From contig NW_019776163.1 of the NCBI RefSeq assembly GCF_001039355.2, positions 37,556-99,091 on the forward strand: a DNA stretch of 61,536 nt, given 5' to 3'. Both the position numbers and the translations under genes were made by a program. Below are positions 24,026-37,200 of the stretch, in pieces. Source of the DNA: Lingula anatina. Its lineage: Eukaryota; Brachiopoda; Lingulata; Lingulida; Lingulidae. Under the pieces are notes generated by a model. That model was not told the DNA's origin. It saw nothing but the letters and a program-made list of their open reading frames with translations, and did not search any database. Position 1 is the first letter of the stretch; every line of letters begins with the position of its first letter.

Positions 24026-25097
24026 CACAGAAAAAGTTAAGAGTAGATTAAATGACACTGGTGCAAGTAGTAGACCTAAATATTATGTGAATTTCTAGTA
24101 CATCTGTATTATTCTTTCATTTGTTTGTCCTAAGCTAAATGTAAGGTTGCACCAGTTATTTGTTGAATGGGTATTTTTATTGGCACATTGTAGTCCGTTC
24201 TTTCATAGAAGAAGAATCCCTCAGCTCGTGAAAATAGGTGAAGTAATATGGGGTAATATATTCTGATGGAAAAACTGCTAGTTCACTGCCATGGTTGTAA
24301 ATGTTAGTATAAAGGTCAAGGCAACTACACGATAAAGCACAATGTTTGTACATAGATTAGAACATCATGCAAACCCTCTCCCAGACTCATCCCGCTGAAG
24401 CCATACAATAAAGATAAACATTATTTAATCACTTCAGATTCGACAGGAAGCTCTTTTAAATGGCTTCACAAGGGTTTGGCTCAGGGATATTCATACACAA
24501 CAACAACAAACATACAATGTGTCATGAGTCAATAATCCTATGGATTAACCCTGTTGGTGTTAGGTATATTAGTGAGTGTGGAGCTTGGATACTCCTTAGT
24601 TGTCACATGCACTCCATGGCTTCCTTCGCCTGTTAGCACTCCTAGAAGTTGCTAGTGAAAAAATCAATGAAGACAGTCCTCCATTGGTGGCAAAGCAAAG
24701 GGGCTATAGAGATTGCAAATAGGCAGTGTCTGGGTTCTGGTGTTTTTGTTTTGACGGAGATAAGGAGAAGAGTGACATGAACAGATGGTGCTGGATCTTG
24801 TAATTCTTAGAAAATCCAGTGCAGTTTTACATGGAAATTGGAATCAATAGATTGAGTGAGATTTTCCGATAGCACAGCACTTGCAGTGCAAGGCTTTACT
24901 AATTTCACATATGTCATATTTTCATTGTATGTTTCTCAAGGGTGTGTTTTGTAATTGACATTTACATAAGGTTGTCCACAAGATGTGACTTTGTCTTATT
25001 CTTTAGTAGACAATTATATTGAATATAATTGCCAATTTGGTCACCTTCGATGTGAATTTTGTTAACTCATGTTTTATTATTATTATTATTATTTTAG
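24026..25097. other. Intronic/intergenic interval before the SAMD4 coding region
   Basis: No exon or repeat recognised. It ends in a TTATTATT tract and ATTTTAG acceptor at 25091-25097 used by the SAMD4 start exon. Confidence 0.6.
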
Positions 25098-25206
25098 ATG
25101 TGATGGCCTAGTGGAACACTAGCCTGAATGTATCTCAGAGGAAATATAAAACAAAAGAAGTGAGGTGTGAGCAAGGGCATTCCACACCAGATATTAAGCA
25201 GGAACA
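25098..25206 (+). promoter_or_regulatory. SAMD4 5'UTR segment with three short upstream ORFs
   Basis: Exonic from the acceptor at 25097. It holds ATG-TGA (a start immediately followed by stop, 25098-25103), ATG-GCC-TAG (25103-25111) and a 12-codon frame from about 25127, all upstream of the main ATG at 25207. Such uORFs would be expected to lower initiation at the main start. Confidence 0.65.
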
Positions 25207-28200
25207 ATGAAATCCACACATGCATTCCGCGACCAGGTGAATGCAGTGACTGGGTGGTTTCAGGACTGGAATGTCTGTGAGCAGACAGTAGCATTGTACT
25301 CGCTTTTGAAGAAGCTGAACGCCATACAGGCCAAGTTTTTACTCCAGGTCCTGGAACAGAATGTATCAGACTGCACTGATGTTCAACTCACAGAACAAGA
25401 GGCAAATGATGCAGGTATGTGCAGTGGGGGCTTTGTCTCAGTTGAAATATGGGCCATTTGTTATTATTATTTTCTTTACACAGGTGTGATTTTTATCTGG
25501 AGTCAGCTGCAGATCTTTAGTATTTATTCACTTACCCAATTGACTAATTATCTAGGTTATTTGTTATCAGTTTTATTATATAAATGCACTAGTGCTTATC
25601 AGATAAATTGTTATTATATTGTATCAGTAGCTACCTACTGACATAAGAGCCAAGCTTAATGAGTTTGGATCCTGGATTCAAGGTATCAAGTTTAGTAGAC
25701 TCTTTGAATTGATATTCATGTTATCTAATTCTGACTGTCAGATGTTTACTTTGAGGAAGTGCTCAAACCTTATTATGAACTATCTCAGACAAAACAATTC
25801 CATTACTATACCTATTTATTTCTTTGCATTTAGATATCTAATGCCTAATTGAATTGGTAGACCTAGGAACAAGGCATTGTCTATATATTGCTGATTTATA
25901 ACAACCAGCTCCTTCTATATTTAAATCTTTCATGTCCATATGTTAATTTGAATACCAGTACATACTAAAACTTAAAAACTCTCTCCTGTTGTAACTACAG
26001 GTGAATCATAGTATTTTTATGTAAACTAGTAAAGGGGGCATTGGGAGTTGATGTGTTATGGGTCTGTTTACACAGTTTGCCCCCTGACCTTGTTAGAGAG
26101 GCCAAATACAGGCAGCTACTTGGCCTGCTACAAATCAGGTCTATTGCATGCTATGACCTCCATTGACTCGGCCTCTTTCACAGGTTGTTTTCTAACTGTT
26201 GTGTACACAAAAGATAGAGGCTTAACCTGTAAAAAGCACTCTTTTGAGATATCCAGTATATTGTATTTTGCTTTATTGTAGTTAAAGTGTAAATTCATTA
26301 AAAGATGAAGACTTTTACATATATACAAATTGGAAGCAAACTGGCAAAAAGCCAGTTATGTGTGAAGGAAATAGATTTACCTTTTGTGGTATATTTCTGT
26401 TTGCAGTCTTCATTGTTAGAATAATTTGCATAAGGCAAAGTGGACAGTTGAATGACTGTAGTTAAATCTTAAAAATGAAGTTGTCCTCATTTAAAGCTTG
26501 AAAGATATGGTTTCATTATCATAGATAAATACTGATGATCTAGATCACAGTACTGGTCGAGTGCAGCTATCAAAACAGCTAGAAACAGGTACAATATGGG
26601 TTGTTAACCCTCCATTGTTTATAGTTTGGTCTAAAAGCACAAGGCACTGTGCCTTTGAAGCACTAGTTTGTTCCTCTTTGTTTAAGAAGTGGTGCTTAGA
26701 TGCAGGAACCGATCAAAATGATAATAAGCTAAATTAGCTTCAATTTTGTACTTCAAAGTCTAACTAGAGTACACATTTAAATAAGAATAACTAATGTTTG
26801 ATGTCTTGTAAAGTAAATAATNCTAGACTGCCATAACAATTATCACCAATAAGATTACATTTCCTGGGTCAAATCATATTTCAGAAAAGTAAGCATATAT
26901 TTTATGGCCAATATTTTGGTAAGATTATGTCGATGGATATATATAAGTTTTCCTTGTCTTACAAACTGGAAAGACACACTTTAAAACCCCTGGTTTGACT
27001 TTCTAATATGTAAACAGAAATGGGTATTTTTCATATCACAACATCCACAACATATAATATTAAATCATTTGTGTTCAGCACAGCATGACGTTATCAACCA
27101 GGAAGTCAGAGTTTGTTTTGTATTCTTCCTCTACCATGTAGACGCTTTCAGGGACTTCCCTTGTTAAGACAAGAAACTATTGTCTCTTGTGGTTCAATAA
27201 CAGGAAAGGAAAGCTTTGCTCTTTTGGTGTCATGATGGTCAGACTTGCTCTCTTCTATGTGTAGATCAAATCTTTGTTCCTTGGGAAAACATTTATAATA
27301 TAGCTTATTACAAGAATGAAACATTTGGTGCTGGTTTTGATCCTATTATTACACGATGACTGTCATAAAGAAAATATTGACACACTCTTCTCTTTTAACA
27401 TTTTTTATTGAGGAAACAAGGGTTATGTTGTGTCTTCATAATATCCTAACAACCATGCATTTTTTTTTAATTGGCATGACACTTAGTTTGGTTGTTTAAT
27501 TACTAAAAGCACAAGGCACTGTGCCTTTAAAGCACTAGTTTGTTCCTCTTTGTTTAAGAAGTGGTGCTTAGATGCAGGAACTGATCAAAATGATAATAAG
27601 CTAAATTAGCTTCAATTTTGTACTTCAAAGTCTAACTAGAGTACACATTTAAATAAGAATAACTAATGTTTGATGTCTTGTAAAGTAAATAATTATTTAG
27701 AATTAGGGCAAGGATTTAGTCTAGACTGAATTATAATTGCCTCGTATATGTTGACCTGATTCACAATGGTATGAAGTCTGCAGGCTTGTGCACACTGGCT
27801 GAAGATGTGTTTCGATTGTCATAAAGTTAAGGAAAATGATATTTGTTGGCCAATATATCATGTTTAGGTAAAATATATAAATGGACCTGGGCTGTTAAAG
27901 AATGCCAACTCCATACAGTTATGAAGTATGCGGGAAGTGTTTTGTTATGGTCAGTATCACTGTCACTGTTGACCACAATCTGTCTCCTCGTCAGCACAGG
28001 AAGTGGCGCAGATGCTTCAGACTTAATTAGAAAGTGGTTGATATTGTCACATTGCATGTGATTTGTTTTCTGTTTGATATGATGCTGTCTGCTATGTGAC
28101 AAAGCGCTGTGACTGGATTGTTTGCTCATAAATTATCACACCTAGGCTTAACTGTGCTCAGGCTATACTGACTTATTTCCTCCACTATGTAGGGGACTTT

Positions 28201-31200
28201 TTCCTGTTTGTTGTAATCTGAGTCTAAATGAAATTAACAGGAGAGAAGAAAAGGGTGCTTTAATAGGGTCACTTGGAAGTTAAGGCAACTTTATGGTCTG
28301 TTTTTTTGGGAGTGCTGGATAATCAGTTTATCCAAATAGATATATTGGACAGACAGTATTTCATAGTTAACATTTGTTAATTTTGTCTGTAAGGTAGAAA
28401 GGTGTGTGTGTGTGTGTGGGGGGGGGGGGTGGGGGGGGGNGTTTGCTCATAAATTATCACACCTAGGCTTAACTGTGCTCAGGCTATACTGACTTATTTC
28501 CTCCACTATGTAGGGGACTTTTTCCTGTTTTTTGTAATCTGAGTCTAAATGAAATTAACAGGAGAGAAATAAAGGGTGCTTTAATAGGGTCACTTGGAAG
28601 TTAAGGCAACTTTAAGGTCTGTTTTTTTGGGAGTGCTGGATAATCAGTTTATCCAAATAGATATATTGGACAGACAGTATTTCATAGTTAACATTTGTTA
28701 ATTTTGTCTGTAAGGTAGAAAGGTGTGTGTGTGGAAGGTGTGTGTGTGTGTGAGGGGGGGGGGGTCACAGTAAGTGCACCTATATATTTAAGTGTCAAGA
28801 AAATCCAAGAAAAGTGGTCTATCTCCATGTACTCTTGCTTGTGTGAAGAAATACGAGGCGTGTGAGAAAATTGTGTGTCTAATAGCAGCAAAAATGCTTT
28901 GAGCATAATAGTAAAGGTATATACCTTCTGTTCTTGATAGCAGACCCAATATAGTAGTTTTTGATATTAGAATGTAGTGGAAGGTAGACTTTGGCACTCC
29001 AGACCCAAGAGGTCCTGGCAGAAATCCAAGAAAAAAAAGAACGGAAATAATCTTGCCAAGGGAATAGTACACCTTCAAGTAGCATGCCAAGACTTTCCAT
29101 GTCTAGACTTGGTATAAATAACAATAATTTGCCAGTGGTAGTAGCTACCACCTTGCAAAGCCAGTCACTTTATAAACAGGGTTTATCAACTTATTGCTAT
29201 AGACAACATCAATGCACAGCAATTACAAGCCATGATCAAGATTCCAATCAGGGCATATAGGTTGCCTTTTTTTAGTTTGGGTAATTAGGTATATTCAGAT
29301 GCCTATCAGAAAGAATGGTTTTTCTGCCTGCACAAGTTACTTTTCTATTGTTCTCTCTACACTTTGATGTTATCACCCCTGGCTGGAGCCATTGCTCTCC
29401 CCCTGTGTAGCTGGCTGTTATTATGTATCCCCTGATGATATCATCCTCAGGTGTTGGGGTGGGAGATATAACGATGGCTAGTGAACTGAAGGGAAAACAG
29501 AATATATATGATACTGGTCAGGTAGATCAGGTATCATTGATGGTGTTAGGTGTGTTGTGTTAAATCTAAGGGAACAGTCAAGGTCTCATTGGATTGTGCG
29601 ACTTGTAATTTGGCTTCATTACCACAAATTCAATAGTATACAAAGTTTAAAAGGGTCCCATTATGAAATGAGTTTTCAGTTGCATCCAGCAAGAAGGTTC
29701 CATATGATCTTCATGAAGGTAGCTAGATGCTTGAGTAATGATATTGATCAGCCCTTATTTATTCATAATCTTAAACAGTCCCCCCTGATTTCTTCTTGTG
29801 TTGTTCTCTTCTTCATGCTTCTTTTTCTGCAACTAGGAAATGTCCTTCTTTGTTTAAGATGCCATATAACTATGATATATCAGGTATTTATTGTTTGTAA
29901 GCTTCGTCTGCCTGTCATGGTAACAGTATTACATTGAAATTCTCTGCAATCAGTCATCATATCATCGTATTTGGACACATTCACACTTGCTTGATATTGT
30001 TTTTTGTACAAAAGCAGGTGCTCAATCAGAATTTGTTAGCACTGAGAACAGATCAGTGCAGAGATTTGATTATTCTTTGGACGGGGTCAGCATGTGTTCT
30101 GACACATTTTTTATACTAAGAAGGAGACTGGAGTCAGTTTTTACAATACAAAGAGATATATTTTTAGAGATCTAATCATAGAGGACAGGATATTGTTTTT
30201 AAGAAGGGAATTTATGAAACTGTAAGGAAAGTGAGAATAGAAATATTGCTGCTGTTGCATGATGATCATATTTTACACAATGGAGAGAGGGGTGAAAAAA
30301 TTATTTTAAGAACATGTTTTTAGTATAAAAGCAATAAAATTAAGTACTCCAGTTTGCACGTGTTTTGCTATATTTTGATCTAATGAAAAATATCACAATG
30401 AAGATCAGTGAACACTTCAAGTGTGAAGTGTCTCACAGCAAATAATAACATCAGTATCCATGCCACTAGTGTTTGCAGGTCAGTAATACATCAGGTTACA
30501 TAAAAGGTGCTGCCCTTTTACCTCATCTCTTGAAGGTAAAAAAGGACATCTTGGTTCTGTTTACATGTGAGAATAAGCTTGCAAGACTGTTGAAGACCTG
30601 GGCTTTTATCAGGATCATATTTTATTATAGTTTTGTTTCTGTTAATTATTTTCTATTTATTTTGGGGAGTCAGTAGACATTATATATAGGATAAAATGTC
30701 ATGTTGAAGACCGATAGATTTGTACTACACTGCTCAGACATTGCTGTTTTTTATACGTTTAAAAAAATTCAAAAGTATTGGATGCAAAACAGTCTTCTTG
30801 GCAAGCATGTTTCACTTTTTCATGCGCAGAGTCATTTATACAAAAGGATGCCCAATTCAAACATAAGGACATTGTTTAGCTGTAAATATTTTCATGTGTA
30901 GCTGGCAGAAATTCGTGATACTGTGGTTAAATCCAGACGAGGATTAATTTTCGCCCTTATGTACTTGATGCATGTCATTGCTAGTTGTTGTTACTTTTTG
31001 TGGCAGGCTGTTGGCTATGATATCACTGGCTTCGGACATGGAAAAAATAATTAGATTCACACGGCATAGGTTGTTTAAGGAAGAATAGTGCAAGCTGGTA
31101 TATAAAAGACAAAATAACAGGCACTAATAAAGAGATTGTTCTTTTGTGTTACCTGAGATGGTCCTAAATTGAAAATGCTCCTTACGTAAATGGAGTGTTG

Positions 31201-34200
31201 ATTTTTTAAAACTTCCTGTACTTGAACATTTTGAAATAATGGCAATACAAAACAAAGGTAATATAATACTGACATGTTAGTGACAATTCTTAATTCAATG
31301 AATTTGAGGAATGTGTGTCATGATGTGACAAAGCCTATATTTTTTTGTTAGGATAATGTGAAATTGAGTCCAGATGTGATGCCGACAGGTTTAAAATGTG
31401 ATGCTGACAGGTTTAAAAGATGAGTAATTGTAAGGTAATTTCCCATTAACAATCTCTCTCCAATGATTTTTCAGACACATTTCCCAAGGATTTTTTTTTC
31501 TTACAAGATAGATTCCAAGATGAAAGTAGATAATGTATTTCTTAAATATCTGAAAGTTTCAAGAGAGCATCATGAAATAACAAAGCTGGAATTAAAAAAA
31601 AAATTTGATAAAAAGGCTGGGGTGTGAAATGTGAGACTAATTACAACATGTTGACCTACCTGTCAGCTAGGTCACATTTCACCACAGGAATTTATGTAAC
31701 AGACTGCTTAAGTTTAGAGCTTACTTAAGACTTCTTAGCTCAGATAGCAGAGAATGGCCAAGACTTCTGAAAGTTACCAAAATTTTAATGATCACTGTTG
31801 TTTTTGAAGAGTAGGTGTAAAGTGGACATTATGTAACTAAATTGGCTATGGTCACACCAAAATGAAAAATCTAGTTGTACACGTAGAATTCATAGGCTTA
31901 GCCACTCATATTGATAAGTGTGTTAGCCAGTAGTCAAGACCTTCTCAGGTTTGCTACCCATGAAATGCTTTGAGGTATGATCTTTATCAAATATGTTTTG
32001 GTTAGATGCATCAGATGATGCTTTTAGATTCATTTTATATAACATGTGGTTATTTTCAGGTAGCTGATGTAACAATGTCACTTTGACCTTTTGATTCATG
32101 CCGTGGATAATAAACATGTCTGAATATGCTGAGATTCCTTTTATTTCTAGACAATGTGGGAACTGATGTTTGAATATCATGCGATAACAAGGCATTCATT
32201 GCAATGTTTAAATGGTTTGAAATGATTTAGGATTTATCATCATTACTCACTGAAACCACACACAGTCATAATGAAAGGGTTATCGTTATTGAGATCCTGG
32301 ACAACAATTTCCTCCTTGATAGGGTCAAATACTGCATTGAGAATAGAGGTATATGATATCATATTTACTCTTAGGGACCATTCCCACAGATATTTGGATC
32401 GATCTATCTCCCTGGGGAGTCTCACTTAATTACTATCAGTTTAACTGGCTTAAATGTCTGTCACGCCTACTAAAAGCTGTTAGGGGGTAATTAACTTTTG
32501 TGCACGCTAGGCTCCCTCTTGAGCTGATAGCAATTTAGCGTGAAACCCCAGGGAGTTAGGTCAATCTAGATGGATCGATCTAAGTATGGGAACCCAGTCT
32601 TAGACTTAATTCCCATAGACACCATCAGTCTACATGGACCAACCAAATTCTGCGGGGACTCTCATTGAGTGCAATCGGCTTAACTGAATTACACGCCTCC
32701 TTTTGTTTTCAACTTACTCATATATTCACCAGCTTTTGTGCATTGAACTAAACACCGGGAGGAGGCATGTTAACCTGTTGAACTGATTGCATTCAGGAAG
32801 AGTCCCCGCGGAGTTGGGTCGTTCAACGTATGTAATGGTGTCCGTTGGAATGGGACCTAAGATTAGCCCAAGGTAGTCAGTCTGCTGAGTAGATTTTATG
32901 CCATCGAGTTGAATTTCAGCTCTACTTGTAGTATCTGTTTGACCTCACAGCATGCTAATGTTTTGAAATCGACATTAAGAAGAGAGAGGTGACACATCCC
33001 ATGCTTGAGCAGTCATCTTTGACTTATCTCAGAACAGGGAGAATATATATGGGCCATTCCGTGGTATTTTTTTGCTGTTACTGAAGGACATTTGACACTT
33101 CAAATGAAAATATTTTCAAAAGTAAAAAAGTTACAAGGTCCGTTTTTTGTATGTTTATTCTTCTTTATGTAAGTTATAAGTAGGCAAAAAATTAGGTTTA
33201 AAAAATTATAGTTACGAAAAAATTATAATTTATATTTTAGTTTGGATTGACTAATTAAAGTAATCATCAAATATATGTAGTTTGTTATGGCCTTAGTATA
33301 AGAGAGACTATAAAAACAAACCACTTATTAGAACCCAAACCAGTCACCATTGTCAAACTTCTGATATAAATCAGTCATTAAGTGACATTTATTGGTTTTT
33401 CATACAGGATCCTCAATGACAGTTATGTGTGTATTTGTTTCCAGATTACATTAGCAGTCTGTGTAATGAGCCTAGGGACTCCCAGGTAATACAGCTGTTA
33501 TCACACCTGCCACTGCTGAGGCCGGGGAACGAGGTGGCCAAGACAGAGTACCTCAAGCTCATTCCCATCCTTCTGCAGTACTCCATAGAGAATGGCGTCC
33601 ACATTGAGGAGAGTCGTCAGCTGCTGTCGTACTCCCTGATCCACCCCGCCATCAACAGCGAGGAACGTTCTCAGTTTACTTTGTGGCTGGGCCACCTGGA
33701 GGAACGTTTTGCACACACTAACTATCCCGTTAGACTTCAGCAGCAACCACAGCAATCCAACGGACTTGCTCCTCATTATAACGACACTGGTGTCATGCCC
33801 CCTGGTTACATGAACGGCACTGGTGCCCCAGGCGGTCGTGGCATGAACGGCTGGCCCAATGGCGGCGGGTCTGCCAGAGATTCTGGGATTGGAATGAATG
33901 GCTGTGAGAATTACCAGTACGTTGGCAGCAGCAGTAGTAGTATGCTGTCAGTCAATGGTGCTAGTGTGCCAGGGGACGGCAGGCATGTCCCCTTACACAC
34001 CACATCCTCAGCTCCACCAAACTTTCAGAATAACGGTTCTTCTCAGCCAGGTCAGTGGAAAAATGAAATGTGTGGGACTCTAGTATTAATGTTTGATTGG
34101 TAATAAAATCTCAGAATTATGTATTTTTCCTTAGTGTTTTACCTTTGCTCATCTACTGGTAATATTTATCTTTCTTTCTATCCTTTTTTCCTCCTGCAGA

Positions 34201-37200
34201 AAGTCAGTCTAATTTAATCTGTTACTTTTTGATGCGATGTCAGCCAAGTTGTGCTGGGTGAGAAGACAGATTTCTGTGCCAAGATCCAAATTGAATTACA
34301 AATACCATGATTCATGTGGGTTGCTTTATATGCAGTGGTGTTAACCACAGGCTTATTCTCTTCTGTTTGATCAGGTAACCAGCATAGTCGTCTGAAGCGG
34401 ACAGCATCCGTGACCCCTCCTGTACCCGTGCCACTGAGTGTTGCAGACTGGGGCTTTATGCAGCAGCAACAGGATGAAGGCACACCACGCACGTCGCGCT
34501 CACACTCGCTCACCCTTGATCATGCCCCCCTCTCCCCACAGAGCAGCGCGGCATCTTCCGGGAGTGGCAGCGAGTCCCACCATGATGAGCGGTCCGAGAG
34601 GAATACTTTCTTAGAAGACAGTAGTGGAATGAGAGGTAGCTTGAAACCAAAATTGCCCAGAGATGTTTTAGATTTGTTTGCATTATAATTAATTTTAGCA
34701 TCAGGAGCCAGATTTACAGATTCAACTTTGGCCTGTGGTTTGGTCTGAAATTTTATAATCCAAAGTTGAAGTGATTTTTTTCCCTGACAATGACTACATT
34801 TATGCCATATTAAGTTTGTTATATTGTTTTTTTAATGCAACATTTGTGTTTTGGGACACATTTTAAGTATGTACAAGTTTTGACCATTTTTTTAAATCCT
34901 GTTTCAGATGTGCCAGTGTGGTTGAAGACCCTACGTCTGCATAAGTATGCCTACCTGTTTCAGAATATGACGTATGAAGAAATGTTGGGCCTTACAGAAC
35001 AGTGGCTTGAAGCTAATGTAAGTCTGCCACTCCTGTTGTGATTTATAAGTGACAAACTGAAGCACCAAAAGAAGAATAAGTTTTTACAGTACTCTCCATG
35101 TCAACAGTTAGCACCCACCCCCCTTCCTAAAAAAAATGATAAAAAGAAACAAGGGTTTTAAAAAATCTCTCGTACATCTTGATTGTCCTTGGATATGACA
35201 TACAAAAAATTTATGTTAAAGGACATACTGGTTTTCTCTTTATTTCAACTTTCCTTTTTGTGGTTGGAACTATGGCCTTTATTATACTTTTAGGCACTTG
35301 TGGAATTTTAACCTCAAAATACGATGTTGGTTTGTATAATCCTATTCAATTTTTCTTGCAGAATGTTACTAAAGGTGCTAGACATAAAATTGTCATCAGT
35401 GTCAACAAACTGAAAGATCGCCAGAACCAGCTGAGACAGATGGAAAAGGTAAGACATTCAAGAAGATAAAAAATTAAATTAGGCAATTATTGTTGCTTTG
35501 AATTTCATATAATATACGGCTAATTTCGAGTCTTCAGGTAACTTAGAGATTAATGTTGCAGCTGTTGAGTACAAGGAAATGCCAGACAAACTCCTCTTCT
35601 CACTCCCCCTCATGCCAGGCTATTTTTAACATTTGACTTTAATGTACATAATTTGTTGCACAGCAATGAATATTTAAGTAGGACCCGACCACAAATGAAG
35701 CTAGTTTGTGGGGGGGAAATCTGCAGTAAGAATAAAATATGGATTTTGGCTGCTTGCGTAGCTATCGTTGTAGGTGTTATCTAGGAAGGTTATGTGAAGA
35801 CGTTTTCCATCAAACAATAAGTGACTTTTTTTTTTTTTTTACATATTTTAGGACATGTTTTTGCACACCACATATTTTTAGGATATATCAATATATATAC
35901 TGACAGTCAATGAAAACGCATCAGAAAATTTTTTTGTACTTTTGTTCTCTTGTACTTTTACCGAGAATCGATTCCAACCATGAGTACAAAATGGACAAAT
36001 GCACTTGTTTGGTCATAAGAGAGTGGGCTGACCACTAGGATGTTTAAAATTTTCGCTTCAGTGATTTTGTGATCAGCTGTTACAAAATCACGTGTTTTTC
36101 GTGATTGGTGTTAATTAATCAGGTTCAATATATGGTGATTAATTAGGGCCTATTTAAGGTAGTCACCTTATCCAGTATGTTGGTTTTATGTGTATGCACA
36201 ATATTTGTAGAATACTTCTATATTCCTATGGTGTATAAGTGTACATTGCATACTTGTAGTGTTATAACTGTGTACTGTGTACTTATAGGATATGTGGTAT
36301 ATTACTATACACTGCATATTTGCAGGATTGTAAATGTGTGCATCGTTTATTTTCAGGACATAATGGAGGGTGGCAATGTAAAGCAACCTCTCCAGGAAAT
36401 GCGTGCCATGTTGAATACTCCACTGAAGGCTTACACCCCCAGCACACCTGACCAAGAGAAAACCGAGCCCCCGCCCTCTCCCACGGGAACCGAGGGGGAG
36501 TCCTCATCCATACCAGAGGGGGATGTGCCCAGACAATTTACCAGAGTCATGGGCAAAGGTAAATATAGTGTGGTCTCTACTTGTATGTGTGCTGTCTGGG
36601 GTAGCGCTAGCAATTTTTTTTTTTTTTTTTTGCTTAGCCAAATCACCACATTTTTGTCAATTTGTTACCAAAATGGTTATAATTTGGCTAAAACAAGTCA
36701 AATCAAGCCCTTTTTCTTTAGCCAATTTAAGTAAGTTTTAGCATTTGGCTAAATTGGTGAGTGTTAGCGCTTCCCCAGGCTGTTTATATTGCTTTAGGAG
36801 CTGGTTCAACCCTAGATGTGATAGAAATTTGACTCTATCAGAGGAAGAGAAACCTGCTTCTTTCTTTTGCTGGGTAGAACAAAAACTGATGCTAGCTCTT
36901 ACCATTATAATATGCAAGAAAAATAAATGCATCATACAGTGGGTTCAGTTATCTTTTTGAAAAGCACTTTGAAAGACAGACAATTGATCTACCTAAACTG
37001 ACACTATAAACTCAAGTAAGCTTACAGCATGAGGTAACAGTTGGCATGGACATAATTTCCCAGTCCAGCTGTTTTGGCTGGAGATGTTGTGGTTCACAAG
37101 GGAGGGATTGATCCAGGAACAGGTGATGGTGGGCTGCACTAACACAGATGGTAGACAGGGGAAACCAGCCATTTCCTTTGAAATGTATAAATATTACTAC

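Larger units (their letters stand above)
25415..33444 (+). other. 8 kb first coding intron of SAMD4
   Basis: Starts with GTATGTGC and ends CCAG. No convincing exon lies inside. It contains single Ns at 26822 and 28440, two assembly-type duplications, GT/poly-G tracts and two adjacent MITE-like elements. A minus-strand frame at 28879-29151 has no recognisable domain. Confidence 0.7.

Noticed and set aside
28788-29151. Minus-strand frames that might be a decayed transposon reverse transcriptase
   Set aside because: No catalytic motif (such as YxDD), frames interrupt each other, and no family was recognised.
29557-29937. 126-codon plus-strand frame in SAMD4 intron 1
   Set aside because: No domain, no splice-site support, AT-rich intronic composition.
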